Assembly: GCA_018350325.1 (NCBI GenBank)
Contig: JAEVLN010000008.1
Location: forward strand, 1,612,001 to 1,676,000
Origin: Globodera rostochiensis
Lineage: Eukaryota > Nematoda > Chromadorea > Rhabditida > Heteroderidae
DNA: 64,000 bases
Direction: 5' to 3'
Under the pieces are notes generated by a model. That model was not told where the DNA came from. It saw only the letters and a list, made by a program, of their open reading frames with translations, and did no database searches. Of the stretch, positions 11,119-24,200 are shown piece after piece (the first letter of the stretch is position 1; the number at the start of each line of letters is the position of its first letter). The position numbers and the translations under genes were made by a program.

Positions 11119-14100
11119 ATGGACAAAATCTCTCAGATAATGCATTTATTCCGGCCAAATAACACGCGGGAAAATTTATGTGCTTTAAACGAGAGCATTT
11201 TTGACAGTGATTTACGACTTCTCCTCGTCGGAATCGTTGGCTCTTTCGTTTCCATTGTAAGAAAATTGCCAAAATGGGGAAAGAAAGACCCAAACTCTAA
11301 ACAATACATAAATACTACATACATAAACATATTTGGTATGGAATATACAAATCTTATGCCCTCCCCCCAGGCGTCGATTGTGCAGAATACGCTTCTTTTC
11401 TATGTCTTCTCAACCTCCCGCAAATTGCGTCGGCAGAACTATGTGAATCCGGTATGGATCAGTCAGTCAGCGTTTAGTAACGAACTCTTAAAAAGCTATG
11501 CGATTGAATTGAGTAGTTTAGTTTAGTTGGGAGGTGTTAAAGGATAAAGGAATTGAAGACGTAAATTATTTTTATTATTTATTTATTAAAAAATAAGTTA
11601 AAAGAGACAATTGCAATTGGGAAGTGTTAAAGGAATTGAAGACGTACATATTAAGTAGTTAATTAAAATGTGAAGGTTCTGTTGGCCTTCTTCGACATTT
11701 TCGTTTCGTTTGTCTATTTGCTCATCTCTCCCGTCCACTTCGTTGCCCACCGCCTCCGTTCCCCCTTTTTGGCCACCTTTTGGGCGTGGAATGTGCGGCT
11801 TTTCTACTGTCTTCAGGCATTTTACAATTTTTGTTAAAAATGTGAAGGAAAATAATTTTAAATAATTTACGTTTAAAATAACATTCAGCACTTCGCATTG
11901 ACTGTGTGCAATTTGTTGCTGGTTGTGGCGAGTTTGGAAAGATTTCTGGCGAATGGCCCTCTCCACTCGCAAGTCCGGAGACAAACAATAAAAATAAAGT
12001 TGTAAATGAAAGTAATAATTGGCAGAAGAAAGTGCTCGTGCTTATCGTCCGCAACAAACCTTATGTAATCGTCGCAATACTCGCCTTTGCTTTTGTGCTG
12101 AAGGCGACGCTTTACTTCGAAATTGAACTGCTTCCCCTGCCCAACTGCTCGACGAATGTGACGGACATTAGCAGGTTTGTGAAGCCCCGCCCCCCGCCCC
12201 CCTCGATCATTGATTTATTCGAAGCCCCGCCCCCTCCTTCTCCCCCTTCGATCATTGATTTATTCGAAGCCCCGTCCCCTTCGATCATTGATTTATTCGA
12301 AGCCCCGTCCCCTTCGATCATTGATTTATTCGAAGCCCCGTCCCCTTCGATCATTGATTTATTCGAAGCTCCGCCCCCTCCTTCTCCCCCTTCGATCATT
12401 GATTTATTCGAAGCCCCGCCCCCTCCTTCTCCCCCTTCGATCATTGATTTATTCGAAGCCCCGTCCCCTTCGATCATTGATTTATTCGAAGCCCCGTCCC
12501 CTTCGATCATTGATTTATTCGAAGCTCCGCCCCCTCCTTCTCCCCCTTCGATCATTGATTTATTCGAAGCCCCGCCCCCTCCCGCTTTCGATAATTGATT
12601 TATTCGAAGCCCCGCCCCCTCCCGCTTTCGATAATTGATTTATTCGAAGCCCCGCCCCCTCCCGTTTTCGATCATTGATTTATTCGAAGCCCCGCCCCTC
12701 CCGCTTTCGATTATTGATTTATTCGAAGCCCCGCCCCCTCCCGCTTTCGATCATTGATTTATTCGAAGCCCCACCCGCTTTCGATCACCCACCCACTTTC
12801 GATCATTGATTTATTCGAAGCCCCGCCCCCTCTCCCCCCTTCGATCATTGATTTATTCGAAGCCCCGCCCCCTCTCCCCCCTTCGATCATTGATTTATTC
12901 GAAGCCCCGCCCCCTCCCGCTTTCGATCATTGATTTATTCGAAGCCCCACCCGCTTTCGATCACCCACCCGCTTTCGATCATTGATTTATTCGAAGCCCC
13001 GCCCCCTCTCCCCCCTTCGATCATTGATTTATTCGGTCGGCGTGCTTTAAGTGTTGTGCCCGTTTGGATGACGGACAGCGGCGGCCTTTTCCAGATGTTT
13101 CGCTTTTGGGTCCGCAACATTCTGACGGTTATCCTCCCCTTTCTCGTGCTCGCTTATTGCAACTGCAAAATCGTTCAGCAGCTGAGGAGGCGACGTCGGA
13201 TGACTTTGGGTGGTGGGGGTGGAGGAGTTCATCCATCGTTCAGTCCGTCAGTATGAACTCAAACAAATTCAGGCGAATATTCCGAATCGGTGATCAGTCA
13301 GACAAATGCGAATTTTGAAAATGCTGAGAATGGAAGTGATCGGATGATGAGAAGAAGAACGACGGCGGAAAGTCAGCTGAGTCCGAAGACGCTGATCATT
13401 ACACAACAGAACAATGAAAGGTGGCTGGTGACTGGCACAAACATTCCTTAATTATGCCAAACTTTAGGAATCCAAAACTCAGACTGGTGCTTAAGGGCAC
13501 AACTTCGAATTGCAGCGGAATGTTAGAACCGACGGCAATTGCGAGAAATATTCAGAAGGAACCGCGAAACACGCACCTACTGATGCAAAAGTGAATAAAT
13601 AATCAAACAAAAATATTTATCATTTCATTAAATAATTTTTAGTGATTTTGACAACAAAAAATTGGAACGAATCCGCACAAATTGTTGCGCAACAAATTCG
13701 GAACAGTCACCTAAAGCGACCGCAAAAGCCATCGAATCAAAACCGTCGTCGACGACCACCGCGACAGCGTCCATTCCTAACAATAATTTTGGAGTTCGAG
13801 TGGCGACCCGAACCCTTTTAATGGTCGGTAGATGAAGCAAAAAGCCTCAAAAAATATATATTTTAAGGTCGTTGGCTGTTATTTGATCTCCAATTCGATG
13901 AGCACTTTTCTCAACATTTGGGAATTTTTCGACTCGCAGTTTTTGCGTCACAAAAATCTTTGCGTTTATTTGACCGCTTCGGATGTTGCGGCATTGGTCG
14001 GTGTTTTTGCGTTGCAATCGTTTGAAATTTAATCAATTTTTGTGGAAGCATTTAAAAACAAAAATATTTAATTTAATTTAATTTATCTCACAAATAAATC

Positions 14101-14468
14101 AGCTAACCATTTGGGGTTGTGCCCTCCGACTGCCCATTTACGTGTGCAACGACCGACGCATTCGGAAGGCCATTTGCAGGGCAATTATTCGTTTCCGCTT
14201 TTGCTGTTCGAAATCGAAGCCGGAAGAAATTGTGCGGGGCGAAGAAGCCGAACACTTTTTGGAGAAGGTAAAGCGAAGAATAAAAAAGGCAAGACAAATG
14301 ATTCTGCTGCTGTTCCAGTATTCAATTGTCATTGTGTCCAACAGTTTGCGCAGCAATTTGACGGGGGTGCTCAGCCAATACGACTGGGGAACTTTCCAAG
14401 GTGGCCATTTTACTCTATCCGATCAGATCCGATCAGCCACTTTTATGTACCACAAGAAAACACTTTAG
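11119..14468 (+). CDS. Rhodopsin-class neuropeptide-type GPCR
   Basis: Seven-TM receptor at the plasma membrane. Phase-consistent exons: 11119-11256 (N-terminus, TM1 start), 11371-11451, 11676-11816 (TM2, LLAFFDIFVSFVYLL), 11889-11972 (TM3, VCNLLLVVASLERF, a DRY-like ER), 12026-12174 (TM4), 13052-13209 (TM5, FWVRNILTVILPFLVLAY), 13273-13420, 13468-13590, 13643-13823 (TM6 start), 13868-13996 (TM6-TM7) and 14103-14267 (ALRLPIYVCNDRRIRKAIC, end of TM7 and helix 8). A further C-tail exon follows; its end is 14468 or, in another frame, 14578. Pattern resembles the nematode FMRFamide/DMSR-like receptor groups; ligand unknown. Intron 11817-11888 has a GC donor, and intron 12175-13051 in extracellular loop 2 holds a minisatellite. 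Confidence 0.85.
12176..13038. repeat. Minisatellite in GPCR loop-2 intron
   Basis: Tandem units of 27 and 45 bp sharing TCGATCATTGATTTATTCGA and a C-rich spacer (CCCCGCCCCCTCC), about 25 copies. The array starts about six bases inside the donor of intron 12175-13051. Unit lengths are multiples of three, so frames stay open for over 400 bases (repeating SIIDLFEAP); the better model is an intron, since TM4 and TM5 exons join in phase across it. Confidence 0.9.
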
Positions 14469-14578
14469 GAAAGCGCAGCTTCGATCAGCTAGCCATTCTG
14501 GTTCAGAACCGACAGAAATTCCTTGTGCAGATGACCATCAATCTGGGAGCAGTGCAAGAAATTGAAAGCATTGGCTAA

Positions 14579-15251
14579 TCAACAAAAACAGAGATAAGAG
14601 GAGGAAGAAACTGAAAACGGATGAATAAAGAAAATTGTTGAAGAATGAAAAAAAACATCGGAAGAGTCAGAATATTATGAAAAGTGCCAAAAATGGGGGG
14701 CATCGGCATGGGAAGCAATTAGGCACACGCCTTAACCATTGGTTCGGTGCGAAGAGAATTAGAGAAAACACAAACAAAACAAATCCTTCCCCCCCCCCCC
14801 CCCCGGGGGGAGCATTTGTCATTGAATCCGTCGGAATTTCTTCGGCAATATCTCTCCACTTCAATTCACCACACAGAGAATAAATGTATAATGGGTGGGA
14901 TCAATCCAATTGATCCTCATTCATATCCATCCATCTTTCAAACATCGGTTTGGATCCCCCCCCCCCCTCCATCGACTGGTCCCTCTCGTCCCCCCCCCCC
15001 CTAGCCCTTCCAGCGATTGTCCCTTTCGTCCCATACCTTCTGTTGGCCATAATCCGTCCTCACTCCTTCCACCGGATGAATGCGTCCATCTTCATCTGTC
15101 CCATGAATCCCTTTGTCCGCCATTTACGAGAAGGCCACCCGCCCTACCCCTAACGATCGCCAACGGTTCATTCATTTCCTTTACCACCTTTGCTTAATTG
15201 AGAAAGAAAACATTTGCTTTTGTTAAGGGACAAGAAAATGTTTGGTCGACG
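14579..15251. other. Intergenic region with poly-C tracts
   Basis: Sequence between the GPCR and the next membrane-protein gene. It has runs of C at about 14790-14805, 14958-14968 and 14991-15001. I see no gene; the 5' flank of the next gene is here. Confidence 0.5.
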
Positions 15252-16162
15252 ATGGATTTGGCACAGTTCGAAGCCGACGTGAGTTTCCTTTGCTTACTGA
15301 ATGGCCGATCAGTTGAACAAAGTGATCAAAATCAGAAATCATTTGGAATGGGCTCCCCCGATGCGCATTATCGCCGTCATCACTTTGCTCGCCTCCACTT
15401 TGGATTTGATGGCAGATTTCTTACTCTGCAGCAGGTTGGCTGAATACCTGCACAATTTCCAGGTTTTTGTTTTGTATCAAATTTTAACAAATTTTTGCTT
15501 TTCAGACGGACATCGCCCGTTATTGCGCCTACGGATTCTTTTTTTTCACGGGTGTTTCCATTCTCGTTTACATCTTCGAGATGGTCGACGTGTGCCTAAC
15601 TCTGAAGTACGACGAGGAAAATGTTTACTTCGCTCGATTGGCCAAATCCATGGTTTTGGTGCTGGAAGAGGTTGGACAAATCGTATTTTATGCTAAAAAA
15701 AGATTTGATAGATCAGATGATCAAAGAAAGCAAAGGGATCAATCGCTTAAGCACTGATAACAAAATCATCCGTTGGCAGGTGCCGCTGCCCGCCCTGCTG
15801 TACTTTTTGTTCACTTCCGAGCCCCGTTTGTCCATCGCCAATCCGATGCACATCGCCTCCTGGATCAAGCTGATCACGCTCAGCTGGGGCATCATCAAAT
15901 TTGCCAAGTTGCGCTTCTTCTGGCCCCTCCTTCCCTTCAACCCGAAGGTTTTTACCCTTTCTTTTCGTTTAATTTGTGTCATTTGCTTTCATCGCAGCAC
16001 AACCGGCGTGAGAACATCCGCCGCTGTTTCCATCTGAACCTTTACAGACTGACAATGATCGTCGTTAATTTATTCCATTTTATGGCCATTTCCATTGTCA
16101 TCACCAATTTGGTCGTGTCCGGAAGGGGAGGACGGCCGATCCACGTGCAAGGCTCCGTCTGA
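15252..16162 (+). CDS. Small multi-pass membrane protein, family unknown
   Basis: Five phase-consistent exons: 15252-15278, 15313-15462, 15506-15670, 15780-15947 and 15998-16162, giving 224 residues. First donor is GAC|GTGAGT. The protein has hydrophobic segments near residues 30-50 (MRIIAVITLLASTLDL), 65-85 (YGFFFFTGVSILVYIF), 118-130 (LPALLYFLFTS), 145-160 and 190-215 (LTMIVVNLFHFMAIS), so four or five membrane passes. No signal peptide and no motif I recognise. An upstream in-frame methionine at 15198 is an alternative start. The clean splice pattern and hydrophobic periodicity make it a real gene; function is not inferable. Confidence 0.75.
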
Positions 16163-16441
16163 CCACAACTTTTTTGTTGTTTTTTATGCATTGTTATGTA
16201 AATTAGTGAATAGCGATTCCATTCAAACAGAAAGTTACATTTTTTTATCGAATTTGTAAGAGAATAGGCAATATGCGTCACATTTCGTAAAGGCTTTTGG
16301 TCTGTTGTTTGTTCGTTCTTTCTTTTTGTGCCTTTTACCCGTTGTCATGTGATGATCACAGCGATTGGATTTGGGACGAATTTAATAATGCTAAATGTGA
16401 AAATATTCACAGATGCCCCCGGGGTTCATTCCAATTTTACT
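16163..16441. other. Short intergenic spacer
   Basis: Between convergent genes; AT-rich 3' flank sequence, no feature seen. Confidence 0.4.
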
Positions 16442-18290
16442 TTAAATTAACCGCTCTTTAAATGCGCGTGTGCTGTTGTGCGCGTTGAATCTTTGCTTCA
16501 AAATCCGTTCCGTCTCCGCCCCATTCAGTCCCTCCAATTGTAAGGACTCGCACTGACAAAAATAAAACATAAAACAAACGGATGCATCCCGGCGCCTAAT
16601 TAGAAGCGAACCCATCGAACAGAGAACCCCCGGTAATTTGGCTTCTAGCATCCCGACCCATCCCTATCCCCGGTTTGTCCTTATGGCTTTTGCTCTCTTG
16701 AAAAGGAAAAGCCGTTCCCGACCCATCCCTATCCCCGGTTTGTCCTTATGGCTTTTGCTCTCTTGAAAAGGAAAAGCCGTTCCCGACCCATCCCTATCCC
16801 CGGTTTGTCCTTATGGCTTTTGCTCTCTTGAAAAGGAAAAGCCGTTCCCGACCCATCCCTATCCCCGGTTTGTCCTTATGGCTTTTGCTCTCTTGAAAAG
16901 GAAAAGCCGTTCCCGACCCATCCCTATCCCCGGTTTGTCCTTATGGCTTTTGCTCTCTTGAAAAGGAAAAGCCGTTCCCGACCCATCCCTATCCCCGGTT
17001 TGTCCTTATGGCTTTTGCTCTCTTGAAAAGGAAAAGCCGTTCCCGACCCATCCCTATCCCCGGTTTGTCCTTATGGCTTTTGCTCTCTTGAAAAGGAAAA
17101 GCCGTTCCCGACCCATCCCTATCCCCGGTTTGTCCTTATGGCTTTTGCTCTCTTGAAAAGGAAAAGCCGTTCCCGACCCATCCCTATCCCCGGTTTGTCC
17201 TTATGGCTTTTGCTCTCTTGAAAAGGAAAAGCCGTTCCCGACCCATCCCTATCCCCGGTTTGTCCTTACGGCTTTTGCTCTCTTGAAAAGGAAAAGCCGT
17301 TCCCGACCCATCCCTATCCCCAGTTTGTCCTTATGGCTTTTGCTCTCTTGAAAAGGAAAAGCCGTTCCCGACCCATCCCTATCCCCGGTTTGTCCTTACG
17401 GCTTTTGCTCTCTTGAAAAGGAAAAGCCGTTCCCGACCCATCCCTATCCCCGGTTTGTCCTTACGGCTTTTGCTCTCTTGAAAAGGAAAAGCCGTTCCCG
17501 ACCCATCCCTATCCCCGGTTTGTCCTTATGGCTTTTGCTCTCTTGAAAAGGAAAAGCCGTTCCCGACCCATCCCTATCCCCGGTTTGTCCTTATGGCTTT
17601 TGCTCTCTTGAAAAGGAAAAGCCGTTCCCGACCCATCCCTATCCCCGGTTTGTCCTTATGGCTTTTGCTCTCTTGAAAAGGAAAAGCCGTTCCCGACCCA
17701 TCCCTATCCCCGGTTTGTCCTTACGGCTTTTGCTCTCTTGAAAAGGAAAAGCCGTTCCCGACCCATCCCTATCCCCGGTTTGTCCTTACGGCTTTTGCTC
17801 TCTTGAAAAGGAAAAGCCGTTCCCGACCCATCCCTATCCCCAGTTTGTCCTTATGGCTTTTGCTCTCTTGAAAAGGAAAAGCCGTTCCCGACCCATCCCT
17901 ATCCCCGGTTTGTCCTTATGGCTTTTGCTCTCTTGGAAAGGAAAAGCCGTTCCCGACCCATCTGGCACCACTAAACGTCAAATTCACTTCGCCAATGAAC
18001 GAATGGATCAACATTTGAATGTACGCTTCTGGAAAGGCGAGGCCGAAGAAGTCCGATCCGATCGGATCCTCAGAATGAAGCAAAAAATGGATTCTAAACG
18101 AAATGGCATTTAACAAGTGCAGCAGGTCATTTCCCAAAGTACCGTTGCCAAACGTCGCGATTTCCGTTAGCTGAACACAATAACATCAGCGACAGACATT
18201 TGGCCATCGACTCGTTTTCCAGCGAAGTCACTTTTGGCAACAAAAAATTGACCGCCAATTCCAAACAAACCCTTCGCTGAAACGTGAATT
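16442..18290 (-). CDS. Uncertain minus-strand gene split by a 65-bp minisatellite
   Basis: Two or three exon-like stretches. A 3' stretch (16442 to about 16557) follows a TTTTTGTCAG acceptor and ends in a stop; it contains LEGLNGAETERILKQRF. A second stretch (about 17961-18150) contains GSDFFGLAFPEAYIQMLIHS and ends SGARW at a GT donor. Above it, around 18180-18270, two overlapping frames are open and I cannot choose between them. The middle stretch vaguely resembles extracellular IgGFc-binding-like repeats of nematodes, a weak impression only. No start codon could be fixed. Confidence 0.35.
16636..17965. repeat. 65-bp minisatellite, ~20 nearly identical copies
   Basis: A 65-bp unit containing CCCATCCCTATCCCCGGTTT and CTCTTGAAAAGGAAAAGCCG repeats about 20 times with only a few substitutions (ttatgg/ttacgg, cccgg/cccag), so expansion or homogenisation is recent. 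On the minus strand each unit contains GATGG|GTCGGG, the same sequence as the putative exon-intron junction at its edge. Confidence 0.95.
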
Positions 18291-21200
18291 TTAACGAACT
18301 GCTTGAAATGTGTGAAGTTTGAGAAAAGAAATAAAAAAGGTCAGAAAATAGAAATGCTTATTAAAGTCACCTGTTCCAAAAACAAAGTTTTGAAGACCAC
18401 GTGCAGAAGATGGATCAGAGACTGATCGAGCTGAGTAAGACGCAGAAAAGCGCAATCTTTGCCCTCTTTTGAACTTCTGAACACAAAAAAAATGGTTGCT
18501 TTTGCTTTTCGGGTAAAACGACCCAAAATTTTGAATATTTTGGTTTTCGGCTGAGCATTGAAGCGGATGTTCCAAAGGATTGACAGAAGAATTGGGTCGG
18601 TGGTTGGTCGCCTCGCCTTCGCTTGGGTCAATTTTGAAGGAATTTAACGGATTTTTGAGAGCTAAAATTGAACATTTTGGACAAAATGTTTAAAAATAAA
18701 TGGCCACATTTTGGGGAAGTCATCGGTGAAGGTGGAATCAACAAACTCCACACGCATTCGAGAATGCATTCTTTGGACCAAACTGAGCAGATCAGGTCGG
18801 AGGCAAGCCTCACGATGCAATGGGCACCCCCCAAGCCGGTGGAAGACGAACTGGCGGCATAGAAAGAAAAACTGAAGGGACAAAACATTAAAAGAATTTC
18901 GTTTTATTATTTATTTGTGAAAAAAGACATAAAATGTATTCATTTTAATGCTTACACATTCAGAAATTTGTGAAAATCGTCCGCGGGGAACGATTTATTG
19001 ACGCCATATGCAAATTCGCCTCCTTCCTGCAGTTCGCGGTAAATGCACGTCAAATAAATTGAGAGAGCAAACGGCAGGTGGGACGGCTGCAGTTGGTAAG
19101 TGGCAAAGCATTCCAAAGACATTTTGCGGAAGGTGGGGGCGTAACTGAGGCGAGGCGAGGGGACAATTCATGGCAAAATAATTGGGCGGAGGAGGGGACG
19201 ATGGCCATGGCACTTTCCCCCCTTTCGCGCTAACCTGCAATTGCGCAGTACAAGCGACTCAATGCCGTGCGTGAGCGCCTCTTTTTGCCAGTTGGGGATG
19301 CGCGGGTCCACGAACGAATCGGAGACGATGTGCAGAAAAAGGTTCTGGAGAGGGGGGGGGGGGATTGTGCGTCCATTCGATGCAAAGAATGGACCGGACC
19401 TTCATTCTGGCATCTATCGGAAATGGTTCATCTTCAACAATGAAGAACATCACTGCCCATGCCAACTTGTTGTACTCCATCGAGTCAGGCTGGCTGAAAT
19501 GTCGACCCATCATTAAACTGATCGGGCTAATTAATCAATCTGATTACAAATCCGAGAGGATGTCTGTCCTGCGCTGCATTCGCTGCAATTCGTTCACAAG
19601 AAATTCGATGACGTTCTGCATTGTGGAGGGTTGAATGCGGTGAAGATGGTCCGATTGCAGCAGATACAGAAGGCCATTCAGAGAACATTCCCGTTCAAAT
19701 TGGCATTGGGCCCGACGAATGCCGGTTTCCAACAGAAAGTCGAAAAACTTAGGCAGGCCCTAAAGCCGTTAAAGCCGCCCAAACATTCGATCAGCCCGTC
19801 TAATCCCAATTACCGTCTCGCCCGAATCTGGCAGCTCCGACCATTCCAACACAGAAGCACACTTAAGCAGCAACAAAATCACATTTCCACGGGCCGAATG
19901 GTCCTCCAACAGCGCCTAATGATGGAATTAGATGAAAAAAGATCACCTAATCTATTTGAAAACCACCTTTTGGGTGCCCATAAGTGGCCACAATGTCGAG
20001 AATGTTTGTTGGTAGAACGAGGGGTCGTGGAACAAATCGGAGAGAAGTGTCAGTGAGCGGAGAGTGCCGCTGAGAATGGCCATCGGAATAAGAGCCAAAT
20101 CTGAAAGCATAGTCAAACTTAAAAGCTTCCGCCGAATCGGACGAGCGAAGTACCGGATGAATTCAGCCAATGGGCGAAAGTGTCGAAAAGTGCCCTGAGG
20201 GAAGAGGTCGTGTCCAACTCGGTGCTCTGTGCTATCAGATGGGCGCTTGAGCTCGTCCTGTGAGCATCAATTAGTTTTTGACAACAAAATGAGGACCTCC
20301 CAGGATTCCGGAGGGTTTTAAGTTTTTTTGAAGGTTGGGCGGTGATTGGTTCCAAACTTTCGTTAAGCATTGGTAAAGCCGTCGGAGAAGAGATAATTCA
20401 AAATGCTTATATTTACCGAAGTTGCGTTTCTTCTTCGATAATTCTTTCGTTAAAACCACAAAGTGAACGGAGATGAACGAGCGACGTTTGGCCCATGTCG
20501 TAGCCTTTGGCCTTCCGAAGTCCGATCAGTGATTGGTAAATTGACTCATTAGCGAATACTTACCGGAAGTTTCTCCAAATTCTGAATGTAACTTTCGCTC
20601 GGATCCGCTCGCATCTTTTCCCCCAACATTTGGTCCGTTAGCATTTTTGCGTTTGCCGCCAACAGTCCGTACCTGAAATAGACAAAAGCAACAAAATGAT
20701 TAAATAAAATGAATTATTCTTTAATGCCTTTCCAAACGAATTTATCCAAATTTTCGTCATCGTTAGAGAAAAATGACTTACTCGCTCTGAAGGAACGAAT
20801 AATTTTCTTTTCTTCGCCGGTGCTTTACCACAAAATCGCTGTCAATTGGGCTTCCAGGGTTCTTTAAGAAAGAAATTAATTAAAATGTATTAAAATTAAT
20901 TAAAATGTAATTACGGGGAAGAGGAATTAATTAAAATGTAATTACGGGGAAGAGGAATTAATTAAAATGTAATTACGGGGAAGAGGGATTAATTAAAATT
21001 AATTAAAATGTAATTACGGGGAAGAGGAATTAATTAAAATGTAATTACGGGGAAGAGGAATTAATTAAAATTAATTAAAATGTAATTACGGGGAAGAAGA
21101 ATTAATTAAAATGTAATTACGGGGAAGAGGAATTAATTAAAATTAATTAAAATGTAATTACGGGGAAGAGGAATTAATTAAAATGTAATTACGGGGAAGA

Positions 21201-24200
21201 GGAATTAATTAAAATTAATTAAAATGTAATTACGGGGAAGAAGAATTAATTAAAATGTAATTACGGGGAAGAGGAATTAATTAAAATTAATTAAAATGTA
21301 ATTACGGGGAAGAGGAATTAATTAAAATTAATTAAAATGTAATTACGGGGAAGAGGAATTAATTAAAATTAATTAAAATGTAATTACGGGGAAGAAGAAT
21401 TAATTAAAATTAATTAAAATGTAATTACGGGGAAGAAGAATTAATTAAAATTAATTAAAATGTAATTACGGGGAAGAAGAATTAATTAAAATTAATTAAA
21501 ATGTAATTACGGGGAAGAGGAGAGTCTGGAGAAGAATGTTGGTCAGTGATTCAATGGCCAAATTGGCGGCGACCAATTGCTGCTGGACGGCGGTCAAAGA
21601 TTCGGCCGAGGCCCTCTGATGAATTTCGCGTGAAGACGTCGGGGTTGAGGACAGAACGCCAAAAAGAGACATCCAAAGGTCTTCGAATTGAGCTCGAGAT
21701 TCCCAACCTCAAATGGGCAAATTCACAAGCAAATAGAAAAAGGCCAAGTCTAACCCAGCCATAAGGCCCGCCAACTGAAATCACTGAGCACCTCCGGGTC
21801 GTTGAGCATGTGAATTTGGATGAGGGGAACAAATATTCGGTTTGGATCGTCGGACCGATTCGCTTCAATAACGAGAGACCAATCCAATCTGATCAGAAGT
21901 TTGGTTTAATGTTTCTAAAATATTTTCCGTCTGATTAAACCACCTGAGTGCGCTTTCCGGCACGAGTGCCATTCTTTGCAAAAGGGAAACACCCAAAAGT
22001 GCCCGAAAGGCCTCCTCCGCTTCGTCGCCCCCCAACAGCCCATTTTTGGCTGCAAAAACAATTCGTTGGACGGCACTGAACAGCTTCAACAATTGTTCCC
22101 CCAACTCGTCGCCTCTAACATCAGAATTGCGTACATTTACGGCCCAATGTTGCCGGTCAATGAGCAGCCGATTCCAACGGGGAATGTCCTGCGCAATAAT
22201 TGGAATAAAATTATTTGGACAATAGGCACTCCCCTGAAGCGTTTCATGTAACATCCGCCAAATTTCGAAGGTTTTTCTCACTTTTTCCAAATGTTCCCAA
22301 AGAATTGTCAGAAACTGCTGCAAACTTCGCACAGTGTGTAAATCATTTTCTGCGAAGAAATTTCGAACCGATTGGAGGGAAAAGAATAATTTCATGGCTT
22401 TGAAATAATCCGAAGGCATTTTTCTGAAAAGGCAAATAATTAAATTGACAAAAATAATTGTCAAATTTCGTCGCCTGTTTTCCAAAATTCGCTGCCAAAG
22501 CATTCTCACAAATAAACAATTGAGCGTTTTTTCGACTTTATCCCTCGGCAAAAACATTGGCTAAATTATGAAAAATATTTAATCGGACGCTTTTTATGTA
22601 AAGCAATTAAAATACATTTAGTGGAAGCCGCTGAAACAATTCAGCGAGTCGGGAAAAGATAAAGGCCATTTCTTCAGCAGACGGAGGCTGTCCATTCGGT
22701 CTGTTGAGAAGCTCAAATTCGATCAGAGCATCGACGATTGGTTGTCGATTCCCCTCATTTTGCATGTTCGCCAATATGGTAAACAAATTCTGGAAGAAAC
22801 GACGACGTATCGGCCATTCTATACCAATCTGATCGTAAGTTTGAATATTTTTAGTCGATTCGTTTCGTTGGTGGAGTTACCATGCCAAAAATGTCCAAAA
22901 TGGCATTTTTATCCAATATAAAAAGTCCCAAGCAAATTTGGTGCCATAATTCTTCACTGAAATGAGTTGCAATTATTCGATAGAACTGCTGGGTGCTGAG
23001 GCTGTTGGAGGACAGCTGGGAGAGACTTTTTGTGCCAAACTTCATCAATTTGTTGCGGCACGGCTGAACGTGAAGTCAACGATTCAATGGATCATCTCCA
23101 ATTACCGAAGGTTTTGTGTCGTCCAGTAAAAGTTCCTTCCAGTGACTCTGTTCGACCTCCATCATTCTGCTCGCCCGCTCCAAATGGGACGGATCCTCCG
23201 ATTTGGCCATGAGCATGCAGAATCTTGGCAAGATCGTGTCCTAAAAAGATGGTAAACAAAAGCGTTTTAAACGAAATTGCAAAGGCACAATTTGAGGAGC
23301 ATTCGACGCGATAATTGCCTCCATTTGCTCAATGATGTGTCGGATGGCTTTTTGGCTTAATCTGCTCAACAATTTTCTGAACGTTTTCTCCTCCTCCAGC
23401 ATCAGGAGACGTACACAAAATTCGGACGAAAAATTCATAAACACCATTTGAAGATTGTTATTTGCTGTGATTTTTGGCAATTCGTCTTCACAAAGTGTGT
23501 GCACAGCCAAATGGATGAGGAAACTTTGGCAATGCGAGGGCAAGGAGAGGAGGACGGCACTGGGGGGGGGGGGGGGGTTGCGGGGGAAATAAAGGAAACT
23601 TACGGGGAGAAGTTCAGTCCCAAGTCGAGAAGAAGGAGTAGAGAAGTCCAGAACAGAAAAAGTGCCGGCGAAACTGAGGCCAACAGGCAAATATTGATGT
23701 CGTTGACCCGAAGCCCCAAATGTTTTCTTATGGCTTCAATTAGCCGAGGCGCTTTTCCTTTAATTCAAAATTTGGCTGAAACATTTCAAAGTGCCATTCT
23801 AATTCCAACCCGCCCGGATGCATTGATGCAGCGTAAAAATTGTAAAAAGTGCCGTCCTCTCCTCGAAATCCGATTTGGCATTCAGCCCCTCTAATTTAGG
23901 CAAAATAGCGTTCGATTCTGAATATAAACAGCACACATTTTCGATCAAAATTGAAGCGATGTTTCTAAAAAACAAAAAAGTCTAAAAATAAAACAATTGC
24001 GGGGACCTTCCAATGTAATCCAGGGCTTTCTCAACGCGCTGTTCTTCACCAATTTCCAAATTACCCTCTCTAAAAATCGTGCCGATTCTCAGCAGAAATA
24101 TTTCCTCTTCAATTTGGTTGAGCAAAACGAACAAAAATGGACCGAATTTGAACGCAATTTGCAGAGGAAATTGGCCATTAGGAGGAGGAAAGGCGAATTT

